From Lentisphaerae bacterium GWF2_57_35 (GTDB lineage Bacteria; Verrucomicrobiota; Kiritimatiellia; CAIQIC01; GWF2-57-35): DNA of 64,000 nucleotides. The stretch spans positions 1 through 64,000 of the forward strand of contig MHBK01000022.1 in the NCBI GenBank assembly GCA_001804865.1, written 5' to 3'. The first letter of the stretch is position 1; the number at the start of each line of letters is the position of its first letter. The notes under the pieces were generated by a model that ran no database searches, was not told the DNA's origin, and saw only the letters and a list, made by a program, of their open reading frames with translations. This document shows, one piece after another, positions 48,272 through 57,610 of this stretch. A program made the position numbers and the translations under genes.

Positions 48272-49992
48272 GCGCTCGCTCCTTTCGTCAAGCGGGCGAA
48301 CCAGCCGTTCTGGGCCTTCAGGGCGCCGGCATAACCGTCTTCAAGGAGTTGTCCATCCGACAGAACCAGCACATGCATGTCGTCGCGAATCGTCGAGAGC
48401 CGGTGCGTGATCAGGAGCGTCGTGCGATCTTTCGTCAATCGCTGGATAGCCTGATAAATGGAGTCTTCCTGTTCGGGCGCCAACTGGGAAGTCGGTTCGT
48501 CCAGGATCAGGAAAGGCGCATTTTTCAGGAAGGCGCGGGCGATGGCCAGCCGTTGGATTTCGCCGCCGCTGAGGCGGCCTCCGCGCTCGCCGATCGGAGT
48601 GTCGTAGCCTTGGGGCCACTGGGCAATCGTATCGTGGAGGCCTGCCGCCTGCGCGGCGACCGTCAAATCCTCAAGGGTTGCCTCCGGTTTGGCCAGGCGA
48701 AGATTCTCGGCCAATGTGGCGTGAAACAGAAACGGACGTTGCGGAACCCAGGCGATTCGATCGCGCCAGGCGGAGGGATCGATGGCGGCCAAGGGCATGC
48801 CATCGATTAAGATCGATCCGGCTTGTGGAGCCATAAAACCCAACAGAAGCTGGACGATCGTGCTTTTCCCCGCGCCGCTGGGACCAATCAAGACGGTGGT
48901 TTCTCCCGGCCGCAGGGTGAAGGACACCCCTTGCAGCGTAGGCCGGGTTCCGTCCTGATAAGCGTGGGCGATCTCGTGAAATGAAATGGAAAAGGGCGCC
49001 GGCGGAGGCTGTTCCGGTTTGGACGGCAAGGTCATGGCCGGTTGCGTCTCGAGCAGCCCGAACAGCCGTCCGGCCGCCGTCGCGCCGCTGAGCCCGGCGT
49101 GATAGCGCGCGCCCAACTGGCGCAGGGGCAGATAGAAGTCAGGCGCGAGGATCAGCACGAAGAGCGCCGATTGAAAAGGAATAGAGCCGTGGAGGAGCCG
49201 GACGCCCAGGGAGACGGCGATCAGAGCCGTACTCAGGGTGGCCAATAACTCCAAGACGAGAGCGGACAGAAAGGCGATTCGTAAAACGCTCATGGTCGTG
49301 TGCCGGAAGGCTGTCGTGACTTGTTCGATGGTGACGGCTTCGGCTTGGCTGCGTCCCAGCAGCTTGATGGTCGTCAGTCCTTGCAAGACATCCAGAAAAT
49401 GAGCGCTCAGCCGCGACAGCGTCTGCCACTGTCGGCGCGCGCGGGCATCGGCGGACGCTCCGATCAGGATCATGAAAAACGGAATGAGCGGCGCGGTGAC
49501 CAGCAAAATAGCGCCGGAAATCCAGTCGAGGGGAAGGACAATAAACAAGAGGGAAAGAGGGATGCCAATGGCTCGGAAAAATTGGGGTAGATATTCGCCG
49601 AGCCAGGCGTCGAGCGAGTTGATGCCGCCGAAAAGCGTATGGACCAGTTCGCCGCTGCGTTCGTTGGGCAGGCCGGCCGGACCCAGCCGGGCGATGTGCG
49701 CCAGCAGCCGCTCTCGGAGCGTCCGTTTGATGTGGAACGACAGGCGGGCGCCTTCTTCCTGGGCCAGCCAGCCAGCGGTTGCTCGTAGAAAGGCCAGTAG
49801 CGTATAAGCTGCCAGCCACATGCTCAGCGCAGGAAGAGCGGCGCGTTCAAGAAATGCCATCGCAATGGCGCGGCTCAGGCACCAGGCTTGCGCCACGGCC
49901 AGCCACGCCGCAAGAATTCCGAACCCCACCGCTCCGGCCAGCGCCGGACGATGACTTCTCACCAGCGCGAGCAGTCGTCGATCCAAATTCAT
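48268..49992 (-). CDS. cydD: ABC transporter CydD, cytochrome bd assembly
   Basis: The 574-residue product has an N-terminal six-helix membrane domain with the CydD-typical WLAQEEGARLSFHIKRTLRE (split) and YLPQFF, and an ATPase with Walker A IGPSGAGKST, signature LSGGEIQRLAIARAF, Walker B FLILDEPTSQL and H-loop LITHRL. It forms a heterodimer with CydC. Its ATG shares a base with the cydB stop (TGATG), so translation is coupled. Confidence 0.93.
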   Translation of the reverse strand: MNLDRRLLALVRSHRPALAGAVGFGILAAWLAVAQAWCLSRAIAMAFLERAALPALSMWLAAYTLLAFLRATAGWLAQEEGARLSFHIKRTLRERLLAHIARLGPAGLPNERSGELVHTLFGGINSLDAWLGEYLPQFFRAIGIPLSLLFIVLPLDWISGAILLVTAPLIPFFMILIGASADARARRQWQTLSRLSAHFLDVLQGLTTIKLLGRSQAEAVTIEQVTTAFRHTTMSVLRIAFLSALVLELLATLSTALIAVSLGVRLLHGSIPFQSALFVLILAPDFYLPLRQLGARYHAGLSGATAAGRLFGLLETQPAMTLPSKPEQPPPAPFSISFHEIAHAYQDGTRPTLQGVSFTLRPGETTVLIGPSGAGKSTIVQLLLGFMAPQAGSILIDGMPLAAIDPSAWRDRIAWVPQRPFLFHATLAENLRLAKPEATLEDLTVAAQAAGLHDTIAQWPQGYDTPIGERGGRLSGGEIQRLAIARAFLKNAPFLILDEPTSQLAPEQEDSIYQAIQRLTKDRTTLLITHRLSTIRDDMHVLVLSDGQLLEDGYAGALKAQNGWFARLTKGASA

Positions 49993-50999
49993 CAGTAGGC
50001 GACCGGCTCTCCTTCAATGCGCTTGCGGAAGACCCAATAAGTCCAGCCTTCATACAATAGAATCACGGGAAGAAAGAGGGCTGAAATAATCGTCATGATG
50101 CGAAGCGTATACGGGGAGGATGCGGCATTATAGACGGTCAAATTCCATGCGCTGTCGAGGCTGGAAATCAGTACGCGCGGATACAGCGTCATGAAGAGCC
50201 CGCTCGTCACGCCCGCGATGGCGGCGAAAGTTAGCGCAAAAGCCCAGCCGAAGCGGCCTTTCCAAGCCAGAATGACAGCCCCCAGCGCCAGCGCCCCTGC
50301 ACCGGCTGCGACGTAGCCGGAAAGCCCGCCTTGTTTGAACAGGTCCGTTTCAAAGCCCGCATAGGCGACAAAGGCGGCCAGCAGTACGAGCGCCGGAATT
50401 CCCGTGCGGACCGCAATCCGCTCCGCTTGCTGCTTTACGCTGCCGAGGGTGCGCAACGAAATGAACAGCGCGCCGTGCAGGGCAAAGAGCAGGACGAAAG
50501 CCAGGCCGCCGACCAGCGAAAAAGGATTAAGCAGGTTCCAGAACCCTCCGACATAAGTCATCTCGGCATCGATTGGCAGGCCGCGGACCATATTGCTCAA
50601 GGCCACGCCCCACAGCAATGCCGGGACCAGGCTGCCGACAAAGAACAAGCTCTGCCACCAGGCCTGCCATCGGCGCCCTTCATGCTTGTTGCGAAATTCG
50701 ATGGCCACGCCCCGCAGAATCAAGGCCATGAGCAGCAGCACGAGTGGAATGAACAAGCCGCTGAACAGCGTGGCGTACCAATGAGGAAACGCCGCAAACA
50801 TGGAAGCGCCGGCCGTGATCAGCCAGACCTCGTTGCCGTCCCAGAACGGCTCGATGGTCTTGATCCCGGTTTCGCGCGCCCGGGCATCCTTGCCCAGAAA
50901 CGGCATTACGATGCCCACGCCGAAATCAAATCCTTCCAGAACGAAGAACCCGACAAACAGCCCTGAAATGAGTATGAACCAAATGGTATTCAAATCCAT
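49992..50999 (-). CDS. cydB: cytochrome bd ubiquinol oxidase subunit II
   Basis: The 335-residue product is a polytopic membrane protein beginning MDLNTIWFILISGLFVGFFV with the CydB motif EGFDFGVGIVMPFLGKD, and containing IEPFWDGNEVWLITAG and FPHWYATLFSG. ATG 50999 is chosen because GGAGG lies 8 bases upstream and the family starts here; the upstream in-frame extension overlaps the cydA end and is basic. It pairs with CydA to reduce oxygen with quinol electrons. Confidence 0.95.
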   Translation of the reverse strand: MDLNTIWFILISGLFVGFFVLEGFDFGVGIVMPFLGKDARARETGIKTIEPFWDGNEVWLITAGASMFAAFPHWYATLFSGLFIPLVLLLMALILRGVAIEFRNKHEGRRWQAWWQSLFFVGSLVPALLWGVALSNMVRGLPIDAEMTYVGGFWNLLNPFSLVGGLAFVLLFALHGALFISLRTLGSVKQQAERIAVRTGIPALVLLAAFVAYAGFETDLFKQGGLSGYVAAGAGALALGAVILAWKGRFGWAFALTFAAIAGVTSGLFMTLYPRVLISSLDSAWNLTVYNAASSPYTLRIMTIISALFLPVILLYEGWTYWVFRKRIEGEPVAY

Positions 51000-51024
51000 T
51001 GCCGCCTCCATTTTCTTGTAAATT

Positions 51025-52365
51025 CTATTCCTTGGCCGAGCCCGCGACCGCAAATTTGCGCAGCAAATAAAAATCCACGGCCATCAGCACTCCATAAAGC
51101 AACGTAAATGCAATCAAGGAAAACAGGGCTTCCCCCGAGCTCACGGCTTTGGAGGCTGCCTCGGATGTTTTCATCAGACCGTAGACAATCCAGGGCTGAC
51201 GGCCCATCTCGGTGAGGAGCCAGCCGGTGCTGTTGGCCAGGTAGGGCAGGGCGATGCACGGGATCAGAAGGGTCAGGAACCAGCGCTCCAACGGAATCGA
51301 TTTCTTGAACGTGTAATAGGCGGCCAGCATCGCCAGCAGCAGCATCGCCATACCCGCTCCGACCATAAGCCGGAAGGACCAGAAACAAATATGAACAGGC
51401 GGCACATAATCGCCGGGGCCATGTTCCTTTTCGAATTCGGCTTGCAGCTCGTGGATGCCTTTCACTTCGCCGGAGGGACGGTTGTAGGCCAGCAAGCTAA
51501 GCATGTAGGGAATCTGGATCGAAAACGTATTCCGGCCTTCCTTCTCGTCGATCAGGCTGAATAACGACAACGCGGCCGGATCTTCGGAGGTCCATTGGGC
51601 TTCGGCCGCGGCCATCTTCATCGGCTGATGCCGGACCATGTATTGGCCCTGGGGATGACCGATGCCGATCGTCAAAACGATTCCTACCACGGCGTAGAGG
51701 GCGGCGAGCCTGAACGATTTTTGCCAGAATCCAACGTCCGGGTTGTTTCGGAGCCGATGATAAGCGCTGATGCCCAACACAAAGAAGGCCGCCGTGACCA
51801 TGGCCGCAAAAACGACGTGCAGGATCTGAAGCCCGGCATGAGGATTGAAAACAATCTCCGAAAAGCTCGTCATTTCGAGGCGATTGTTCCGGGCGATATA
51901 TCCGACGGGCTCGTGCATGAAGGAATTGGCAATCAAGATCCACACGGCGGAAAGAATGGACCCCAGCGCCACAAGCCAGATGCAGGCGGCGTGCACTCGC
52001 GGCGAGAGTTTGTCCCATCCGAAAATCCAGGCGCCTAAGAAGACGGATTCCAGGAAGAAGGCCGCCAAGGTTTCGATGGCCAGCGGCGCGCCGAAGATGT
52101 CGCCGACATAGCGCGAGTATTCGGACCAATTCAGCCCGAATTGAAATTCCTGGACCAATCCGGTTACGACGCCCATGACGAAATTGATCAGGAACAGCTT
52201 GCCCCAGAATTTGGTCATGCGCTTGTACGTGTCGTCGCCGGTCAGGAGGTAACGGGTTTCCATAATGGCCAAGAGAATTCCCAGCCCAATGGTCAAAGGC
52301 GCAAAGAAAAAGTGATATACCGTCGTAATGCCAAATTGCCAACGCGAAAAAATCATTGCATTCAT
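51025..52365 (-). CDS. cydA: cytochrome bd ubiquinol oxidase subunit I
   Basis: The 446-residue product starts MNAMIFSRWQFGITTVYHFF, where H18 is the expected heme ligand, and shows family segments GWDKLSPRVHAACIWLVALG (split), SYMHEPVG-like SFMHEPVGY and GRQPWIVYGLMKT near the end. At 446 residues it lacks the long C-terminal Q-loop insertion of E. coli CydA, so it belongs to the short-Q-loop type. First gene of cydABDC; AGGAGG lies just upstream of ATG 52365. It enables high-affinity oxygen reduction at low oxygen. Confidence 0.96.
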   Translation of the reverse strand: MNAMIFSRWQFGITTVYHFFFAPLTIGLGILLAIMETRYLLTGDDTYKRMTKFWGKLFLINFVMGVVTGLVQEFQFGLNWSEYSRYVGDIFGAPLAIETLAAFFLESVFLGAWIFGWDKLSPRVHAACIWLVALGSILSAVWILIANSFMHEPVGYIARNNRLEMTSFSEIVFNPHAGLQILHVVFAAMVTAAFFVLGISAYHRLRNNPDVGFWQKSFRLAALYAVVGIVLTIGIGHPQGQYMVRHQPMKMAAAEAQWTSEDPAALSLFSLIDEKEGRNTFSIQIPYMLSLLAYNRPSGEVKGIHELQAEFEKEHGPGDYVPPVHICFWSFRLMVGAGMAMLLLAMLAAYYTFKKSIPLERWFLTLLIPCIALPYLANSTGWLLTEMGRQPWIVYGLMKTSEAASKAVSSGEALFSLIAFTLLYGVLMAVDFYLLRKFAVAGSAKE

Positions 52366-52502
52366 AGTCCTCCTCGAGCCCTTATGCGAAGCGTAGGTTG
52401 AGCTTCTGCTTCAATCTACGAACGATATGTAGTGTATCCTACCGGCATAGAGAATCAAAAAATTTATCGAAAAGCTTGTGTCAGAGAGCCGGGCGGCCGC
52501 GC

Positions 52503-53342
52503 TCAAAGCGCTTGTTCGATCCATCGGCAAACGGCCCGGGCGGCTGCTTTTTCACAGCCGTGAAAACCGTGGTCGGCCCCTTTTATTTCCAGGGCTGCAA
52601 ATAGACGGGAGCGGGTTTTTGCACGGAGCCGGTCGAGCATCTGGGGAACCGGGAGGACCGCAAACTCTTCCTGAGCGCCAAAAACAGCCAGCACGGGGCA
52701 ACGGAGCCGACGAAAATGACTCAGGTCGCCTTCATAATCGAATATCCGGGCTTCCAGTTGCTTCGGATCGGCTACGCTGAGGAAACGCCGGGCGGAGAAA
52801 GGTTCGTACAGGCCGGAAATCAACTCGTGTCCGCGGTTTTGAGCCACCAGGCGCTTGGCTTGCCGCACGCGTTGATTGAAAGCCCGGCCCAAGTCCCGGC
52901 GGCAGAGGGCGTGATCGTCGGCCGGCGCCAGGAGGACCAAGGCCTCAACCTCTTTCCGTCGGCGGACGGCCTGATAATAGGCGATCTTCTGGCATCCGGT
53001 GCTGTGGCCGATCAGGACAAACCGGCGATAGCCCTGGGCCCGCCCGAATTGAAGCGCGGCATCGATGTCTTCCAGGGCATCGACAAAGCGTTCGTCCACT
53101 GTTCCTTTTTCCGCGCCCCGGTTGTTGAACAAAAGAATGTCGAAGCCGGCCTTTGGCGCCTGGATCATGAATTCTTTTTTCAGCGAGGAGCGGTAGAAAT
53201 TGCTGCCCATGCCGTGGACGAAAACAATTAAACGACGATTTCTGGGCTGGCCGTATCGCCAGAATCCATCAAGAACGCAAGCGCTCCTTCGCAAAGAAAG
53301 GGCAATCAATTCTCCTGGAATGCGACGAATGGGACTTGTCAT
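52503..53342 (-). CDS. alpha/beta hydrolase
   Basis: The 279-residue product has a soluble alpha/beta hydrolase core: LIVFVHGMGSNFYRS (oxyanion loop), LLFNNRGAEKG, nucleophile Ser in LIGHSTGCQKIAYY, and a late VLAVFGAQEEF strand and GADHGFHG with the catalytic His. The sequence after GHSTG resembles the DUF1749/UPF0613-like group more than lipases. Substrate unknown. It lies between cydA and a nucleotidyltransferase-like gene and reads away from the latter. No signal peptide. Confidence 0.85.
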   Translation of the reverse strand: MTSPIRRIPGELIALSLRRSACVLDGFWRYGQPRNRRLIVFVHGMGSNFYRSSLKKEFMIQAPKAGFDILLFNNRGAEKGTVDERFVDALEDIDAALQFGRAQGYRRFVLIGHSTGCQKIAYYQAVRRRKEVEALVLLAPADDHALCRRDLGRAFNQRVRQAKRLVAQNRGHELISGLYEPFSARRFLSVADPKQLEARIFDYEGDLSHFRRLRCPVLAVFGAQEEFAVLPVPQMLDRLRAKTRSRLFAALEIKGADHGFHGCEKAAARAVCRWIEQAL

Positions 53343-53473
53343 AGTTTTTTATCCACGCTGGTGACGATCCGCCTTTGCCATGAGACGTCTTGAAGAAAGA
53401 ATACGGTTTGAACCTATTCTGGAACAAGAGGTTTCTTTACGAGTCGTTCAAACTGCCGCATAATGACGCGAGT

Positions 53474-54097
53474 ATGAAATCGGATCAACGCAAGAAGTTT
53501 ATTGCCATCGCCAGTAGACGCGCAAAGCCCGGTTCGGGAAGCGGTCCTCTTGTCTTGAGAGAACGTACGGAGACTTACGGAATTCCGGACCTGCGTTTCC
53601 TCGTTGGCCGCGTCAAGTTTGTTGTGGTAGGCGGGGTCGCCACGCGTCTGTATATGCCGGAGCGTATGACCTTGGACACGGATATTCTGGTGTTGCCCGA
53701 CGATTTGGCTCGGACGGAGGCGGCGCTGAAGAGGGTCCCCTGCAAAAAACTGGGGCCGCTTGCCATTGGAGGCAGCACCTGGCGTATGCCTGGCAATCGA
53801 TTTCTAGACGTGGTGGCCCTGGATGAAGTCTGGACGGAAGACGCCATTCAAAACTCGGTTCAAGGGAAGGATGGGCTCCCCTATATCGCGCTCCCATATC
53901 TGGTTCTCATGAAGCTGACTGCGGGTAGAGTCCAGGATATGGCGGATATCAGCCGGATGCTTGGCTCGGCTGACGATAATACCGTCAAAATAACCCGTCG
54001 GCTCGTCAGCCGATACCGATCAACCGACGTCGAAGACCTGGATAGCCTGGTTCAGTTGGGTAAACTGGAATACAAGGATTCGCAAAAAAGCCGCTGA
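53474..54097 (+). CDS. nucleotidyltransferase-like protein (AbiEii/MNT-related fold)
   Basis: The ~207-residue product contains VKFVVVGGVATRLYMPERMT followed by LDTDILV, a GG...TxDxDIL pattern typical of minimal nucleotidyltransferases used as AbiEii-type toxins or their relatives (metal-binding D-x-D). The rest includes RFLDVVALDEVW, another expected acidic site, and YIALPYLVLMKLTAGRVQDMADISRM (split), a usual feature of the family. ATG 53474 has a weak ribosome site; a TTG about 84 bases upstream would add 28 residues. No antitoxin partner is adjacent, so a TA role is not supported. Confidence 0.75.
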   Translation: MKSDQRKKFIAIASRRAKPGSGSGPLVLRERTETYGIPDLRFLVGRVKFVVVGGVATRLYMPERMTLDTDILVLPDDLARTEAALKRVPCKKLGPLAIGGSTWRMPGNRFLDVVALDEVWTEDAIQNSVQGKDGLPYIALPYLVLMKLTAGRVQDMADISRMLGSADDNTVKITRRLVSRYRSTDVEDLDSLVQLGKLEYKDSQKSR

Positions 54098-54116
54098 TGG
54101 ACGCCGGTGGCGGATC

Positions 54117-55571
54117 TTATTTCTTCCAAAAATGGGGGAGCAGGATGACCAGGGCCGTGTACAGCTCGAGACGACCCAGCAACATGCAGAGCGTTAGTAC
54201 GATCAAGCCCGCGTCGGGAATCTGCGAATAATTCAGCATCGGGCCTACGCTCGCCAGGCCGGGGCCGATGTTCCCCAGCGTGGCCGCCACGGAGGTGAAG
54301 GCGGAGATCAGGTCGGGCATAAACAAACACATCAAGGCGGACGCCGCCACAAACGTCAGCAGATAAATCACGAAGAATCCGGCGATGCCTGAAACGATGC
54401 CCGCTTCGACCGGTTTTTTGCCGACCTTGACCTGCACGATCGCTTGGGGTTGCAGGAACAAACGAATTTCCCGCAGAGCGATCTTCAGCAGAATATGAAT
54501 TCGAATGATCTTCAGGCCGCCAGATGTCGAGCCGGCGCAGCCGCCGACGAACATCAGGACGATCAACACCAACTTGGAGAAAGCGGGCCAAAGATCGAAA
54601 TCCGCCGTGGCAAATCCGGTCGTGGTCATGACGGAGGTGCCCGTGAAAAAGGCCGCGCGGATGGCCGAGGGCAGGGTGGGCGCCGTATGATGCCAGAGGT
54701 TCAGCGTCATGACCGTGCAGGCCAGCGCCCAGATAATGAGATAAACCAGGAACTCGGAATCTTTCCAAAACGCCTGAAGATTGCCGCGCAGGGCGCGATA
54801 GTGCAGCGAAAAATTGATTCCCGCCAGGAACATGAAAACGGTGACGACGACTTCGATATACACGCTGTTGTAAAAGCCCAGGCTGGCGTCCCGGGTGGAA
54901 AAGCCCCCGGTGGCCACAGTGGCGAACGAATGACAAACGGCATCGAACCCACTCATGCCGCCGATTTTCAACAAGACGATTTCCACCAGGCAAAGCGCCA
55001 CATAAATGCCCCAAAGCAGCTTGGCGGTGTTGGCAATGCGGGGCGTCAGCCGGTCCTTGGAGGGACCCGGCATTTCGGCCCGGAAAATCTGCATGCCGCC
55101 GACGCCCAGAAACGGCAGGATGGCGACGCACAGCACCAGTACGCCCATGCCGCCGAAGAAGTGCGTCAAGGCCCTCCAGAGCAGGAGCCCTTTGGGCGCC
55201 TGATCGAGTCCCCACATGACCGAAGCGCCGGTGGTGGTAAACCCGGACATGGTTTCGAAAACTGCCCCAATGGGATTGGGGATGATTCCCGACCAGACAA
55301 AAGGCGCCGCACCGAACAGGGCGGCGAACAGCCAGCCAAACGTCACGATGCCAAATCCATCGCGCCGGGAAAGATCGATGGGGCTTTTGGTGCGGGTGGC
55401 GACGGACAGAATCAACGCAATCGTCAACGTCAGAATGCCCGGTATCGCAAGCCCATATTGCGCGGACGCCGGGTCATGATAATACATGGAGATGCCCCAG
55501 CAGGAGGCCATCCCCAAGCCGAGAACCATCAGCAGATATGATATTAAATAGAAAACAGCCCGTAGGTTCAA
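54117..55571 (-). CDS. trkH: TrkH-family potassium uptake protein
   Basis: The 484-residue polytopic protein has the four pore loops of the Trk/Ktr family: SGFTTTGAS, VATGGFST, MTTTGFAT and ATLGNIGPG, each with the conserved Gly of the selectivity filter. FFGGMGVLVLCVAILPFLG and IGALRHFFGG-like segments also fit. It moves K+ (with H+ or Na+) across the inner membrane, normally gated by a TrkA subunit, which is not in this window. It converges on the nucleotidyltransferase-like gene (19 bp apart). Confidence 0.95.
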   Translation of the reverse strand: MNLRAVFYLISYLLMVLGLGMASCWGISMYYHDPASAQYGLAIPGILTLTIALILSVATRTKSPIDLSRRDGFGIVTFGWLFAALFGAAPFVWSGIIPNPIGAVFETMSGFTTTGASVMWGLDQAPKGLLLWRALTHFFGGMGVLVLCVAILPFLGVGGMQIFRAEMPGPSKDRLTPRIANTAKLLWGIYVALCLVEIVLLKIGGMSGFDAVCHSFATVATGGFSTRDASLGFYNSVYIEVVVTVFMFLAGINFSLHYRALRGNLQAFWKDSEFLVYLIIWALACTVMTLNLWHHTAPTLPSAIRAAFFTGTSVMTTTGFATADFDLWPAFSKLVLIVLMFVGGCAGSTSGGLKIIRIHILLKIALREIRLFLQPQAIVQVKVGKKPVEAGIVSGIAGFFVIYLLTFVAASALMCLFMPDLISAFTSVAATLGNIGPGLASVGPMLNYSQIPDAGLIVLTLCMLLGRLELYTALVILLPHFWKK

Positions 55572-55838
55572 CAGACAGCCTCTCCCTTAAAATCGATGCA
55601 ATGCCGCGATTCTGAACAAAAACAGGAGTTGAGAGCAACCTTATTTCTCGATCGCCGTTTTCCGGGGGTGCCGACAGGTTTCGCTGTTGACAGATGGTGC
55701 TGGGTGGTTTCGAATCCTCCAGGTGATACGCGTTTAAGAGGGCGTAGATTGTCTTTCGTTCAAAATGGCAGATAGTATAGTTGCCCAATAAGCAGGGCTC
55801 GTTATTGTGCAACCCCTTGGGAGAGGGGTGGGGAACCG

Positions 55839-56948
55839 ATGAATCGACTCTTTATAACCGGACTTAGCTACAAGACCGCGCCCGTGGCCTTGCGTGAGCG
55901 ATTTGCCGTTGCACCCTCCGATCATGCTGCCGTAGGCGAGCAGCTTCGGCGTGAAGGGGGTCTGGCCGAAGTGGTTTTGCTTTGGACGTGCAATCGCGTG
56001 GAGATTTACGGCGTGACGTCCCAAGGAACCCGTCCGGACGGAGACCTATTCCGCTTACTTGACTCCCAATCACGGGGTATGGATTCTGGTCTTTATCGCT
56101 TTCAAGGCCTCGATGCCGCCCGGCACCTGTTCCGTGTAGCCAGCGGCCTGGACTCCATGGTGCTGGGCGAGACGGAAATCACGGGCCAGGTCAAAGCCGC
56201 CTACGAGTGCGCACGTACGTCGGGTCTGACCGGGAAACGCCTGAATCGTATGTTTCAAAAAGCCCAGGAAACGGCCAAAGAGATTCGTACCCGCACCGGC
56301 ATCGGCCGGGGCGCCACTTCCGTGGGCAGCGTGGCCGTTCAACAGGCCCGGAAGATTTTCGGGCCGGCGCTATCGGACAAAAACGTCATGATCGTTGGGG
56401 CCGGGAAAATGGCGGCGACATGCCTCCGGCATCTTGCGAAGAGCGGCGTATCTTCCATCGCCGTCGTCAACCGATCGCTCGAACGCGCCCTCGAATTGGC
56501 TCAACCCGTAGGCGGACGCGCTCTTTCCTTCATGAACTGTTTCGAAGCCATGGTGGAGGCGGATCTGGTCATTACCTCAACCGGATGCCCCCACCTGATC
56601 GTTTATCGCTCCGATGTGGAAGGGCTTATGGCTCGAAGAGCCGGTCGACCGCTGATCTTCATCGATATCGCCGTTCCCCGCGATGTGGATCCGGAAACAA
56701 GGACCATTCCAGGCGTACACCTCTATGACATCGACGACCTGGAAGACGCGATTCGGGAGAACGTGTCGCATCGCCGGCAAGATCTCTCCTTGTGCCAGGA
56801 AATCATTGGCGTCAAGGCGGCGGAATTGGAGTTGGGCCTGAGCGCCGAGCAACGCGGCGAGGTTGTGCTGTCTACGACGCCTTTTTCGAAACAAGAAATT
56901 TGCTCGGGCGTCGAGCCGGTTTTCTCCCCTCCGGCGCAATCACGCTGA
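55839..56948 (+). CDS. hemA: glutamyl-tRNA reductase, short C-terminus
   Basis: The 369-residue product has the catalytic domain signature with nucleophile C51 (WTCNRVEIYG), FRVASGLDSMVLGETEI and the NADPH-binding domain (NVMIVGAGKMAATCLRHLAK, FIDIAVPRDVDPE). It reduces glutamyl-tRNA to glutamate-1-semialdehyde, the first step of heme synthesis. Most family members are about 420 residues; here the C-terminal dimerisation domain is largely missing and the last ~45 residues look unrelated. Dispersed repeats begin soon after the stop, so the end may have been altered by insertion. HemL and other heme genes are on the opposite strand nearby. Confidence 0.93.
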   Translation: MNRLFITGLSYKTAPVALRERFAVAPSDHAAVGEQLRREGGLAEVVLLWTCNRVEIYGVTSQGTRPDGDLFRLLDSQSRGMDSGLYRFQGLDAARHLFRVASGLDSMVLGETEITGQVKAAYECARTSGLTGKRLNRMFQKAQETAKEIRTRTGIGRGATSVGSVAVQQARKIFGPALSDKNVMIVGAGKMAATCLRHLAKSGVSSIAVVNRSLERALELAQPVGGRALSFMNCFEAMVEADLVITSTGCPHLIVYRSDVEGLMARRAGRPLIFIDIAVPRDVDPETRTIPGVHLYDIDDLEDAIRENVSHRRQDLSLCQEIIGVKAAELELGLSAEQRGEVVLSTTPFSKQEICSGVEPVFSPPAQSR

Positions 56949-57319
56949 GGTTGACTGTCGAAGCACGAAGAGAGATAGAGAACTCAAGAGGCGGACTCGG
57001 TGGTCGATCTTGTGGAAAAGAGGCGCTCAGCGGAGTGAGCGCCCTACCCACGGCAAAAAAAGGTAGGGACGGCGCTCCGTCGCCGTCCGCTGTTGCGGTA
57101 GCGTCAGGATGGACCCTTCTTTCGCTTCATGTGCTTATTTTGTTTTCCGAAACAGGAGTATTCTTATATTGCGTTATTGCTTATCGCAATAGACATGCAG
57201 GTATTGCTTATGTCAATCTTCTGTTAGCCGCTTCCTCCAAGAAAGGTGTATCTCACGGCCGCAGATTCATTCCCTTCAATAAGGATTGGTCTTGCGTAAT
57301 GGAGCCGGGGCGACCTCGC
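56949..57319. other. gene-free repeat-filled gap after hemA
   Basis: The gap holds family E copy 2 (57015-57104), a ~90-base piece without recognised content, and a segment (57247-57318) shared with 7720-7791. The 186-codon frame through it is not supported by composition or product. An IS50-like element follows at 57320. Confidence 0.55.
57015..57104 (+). repeat. dispersed palindromic repeat, family E copy 2
   Basis: gaggcgctcagcggagtgag followed by gcgccctacccacggc and acggcgctccgtcgccgtcc; near-identical to 8301-8395. Both halves are self-complementary. Confidence 0.75.
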
Positions 57320-57409
57320 CTGTCTCTTATACACAAATTCTCCTTCATGTAGAGCTGGGCCAAGAAAGATCGCCGCAAAGAGTTGCCGTTGCACGAAGGC
57401 TTGTTTTTT

Positions 57410-57468
57410 GGAGGGTCGCGCTCCGTCGCGACCGAAAGAAGATGGCTTCGACCGAGCGGAACCCTCCA
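57410..57468 (+). repeat. dispersed palindromic repeat, family C copy 3
   Basis: ggagggtcgcgctccgtcgc ... gcggaaccctcc, nested in the IS50-like element at the same relative place as in 45195-45605, so it was probably part of their common ancestor. Confidence 0.8.
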
Positions 57469-57530
57469 AAATCTGAGATATTTTTAAGGTGCGATAGGGC
57501 CATTTATAAAACCACGCCCTCTCTTTTTTT

Positions 57531-57610
57531 CGTGTCATTCCGTGTGTTCCGTGGGCAAAACTCTTTGTTGCAGAAGGAAGAATGGCCCACGGAACACACG
57601 GAATGACACG
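57531..57610. repeat. perfect 26-bp inverted repeat, 28-base loop
   Basis: CGTGTCATTCCGTGTGTTCC (plus GTGGGC) at 57531-57556 is exactly inverted at 57585-57610. It lies inside the IS50-like element where the related element carries a family B repeat instead. An RNA across it would form a very stable hairpin. Confidence 0.9.

Noticed and set aside
53390..54097. AbiE-type toxin-antitoxin system
   Set aside because: Only the nucleotidyltransferase-like gene is present; the neighbours are an alpha/beta hydrolase and TrkH, and no AbiEi-like regulator gene is adjacent.
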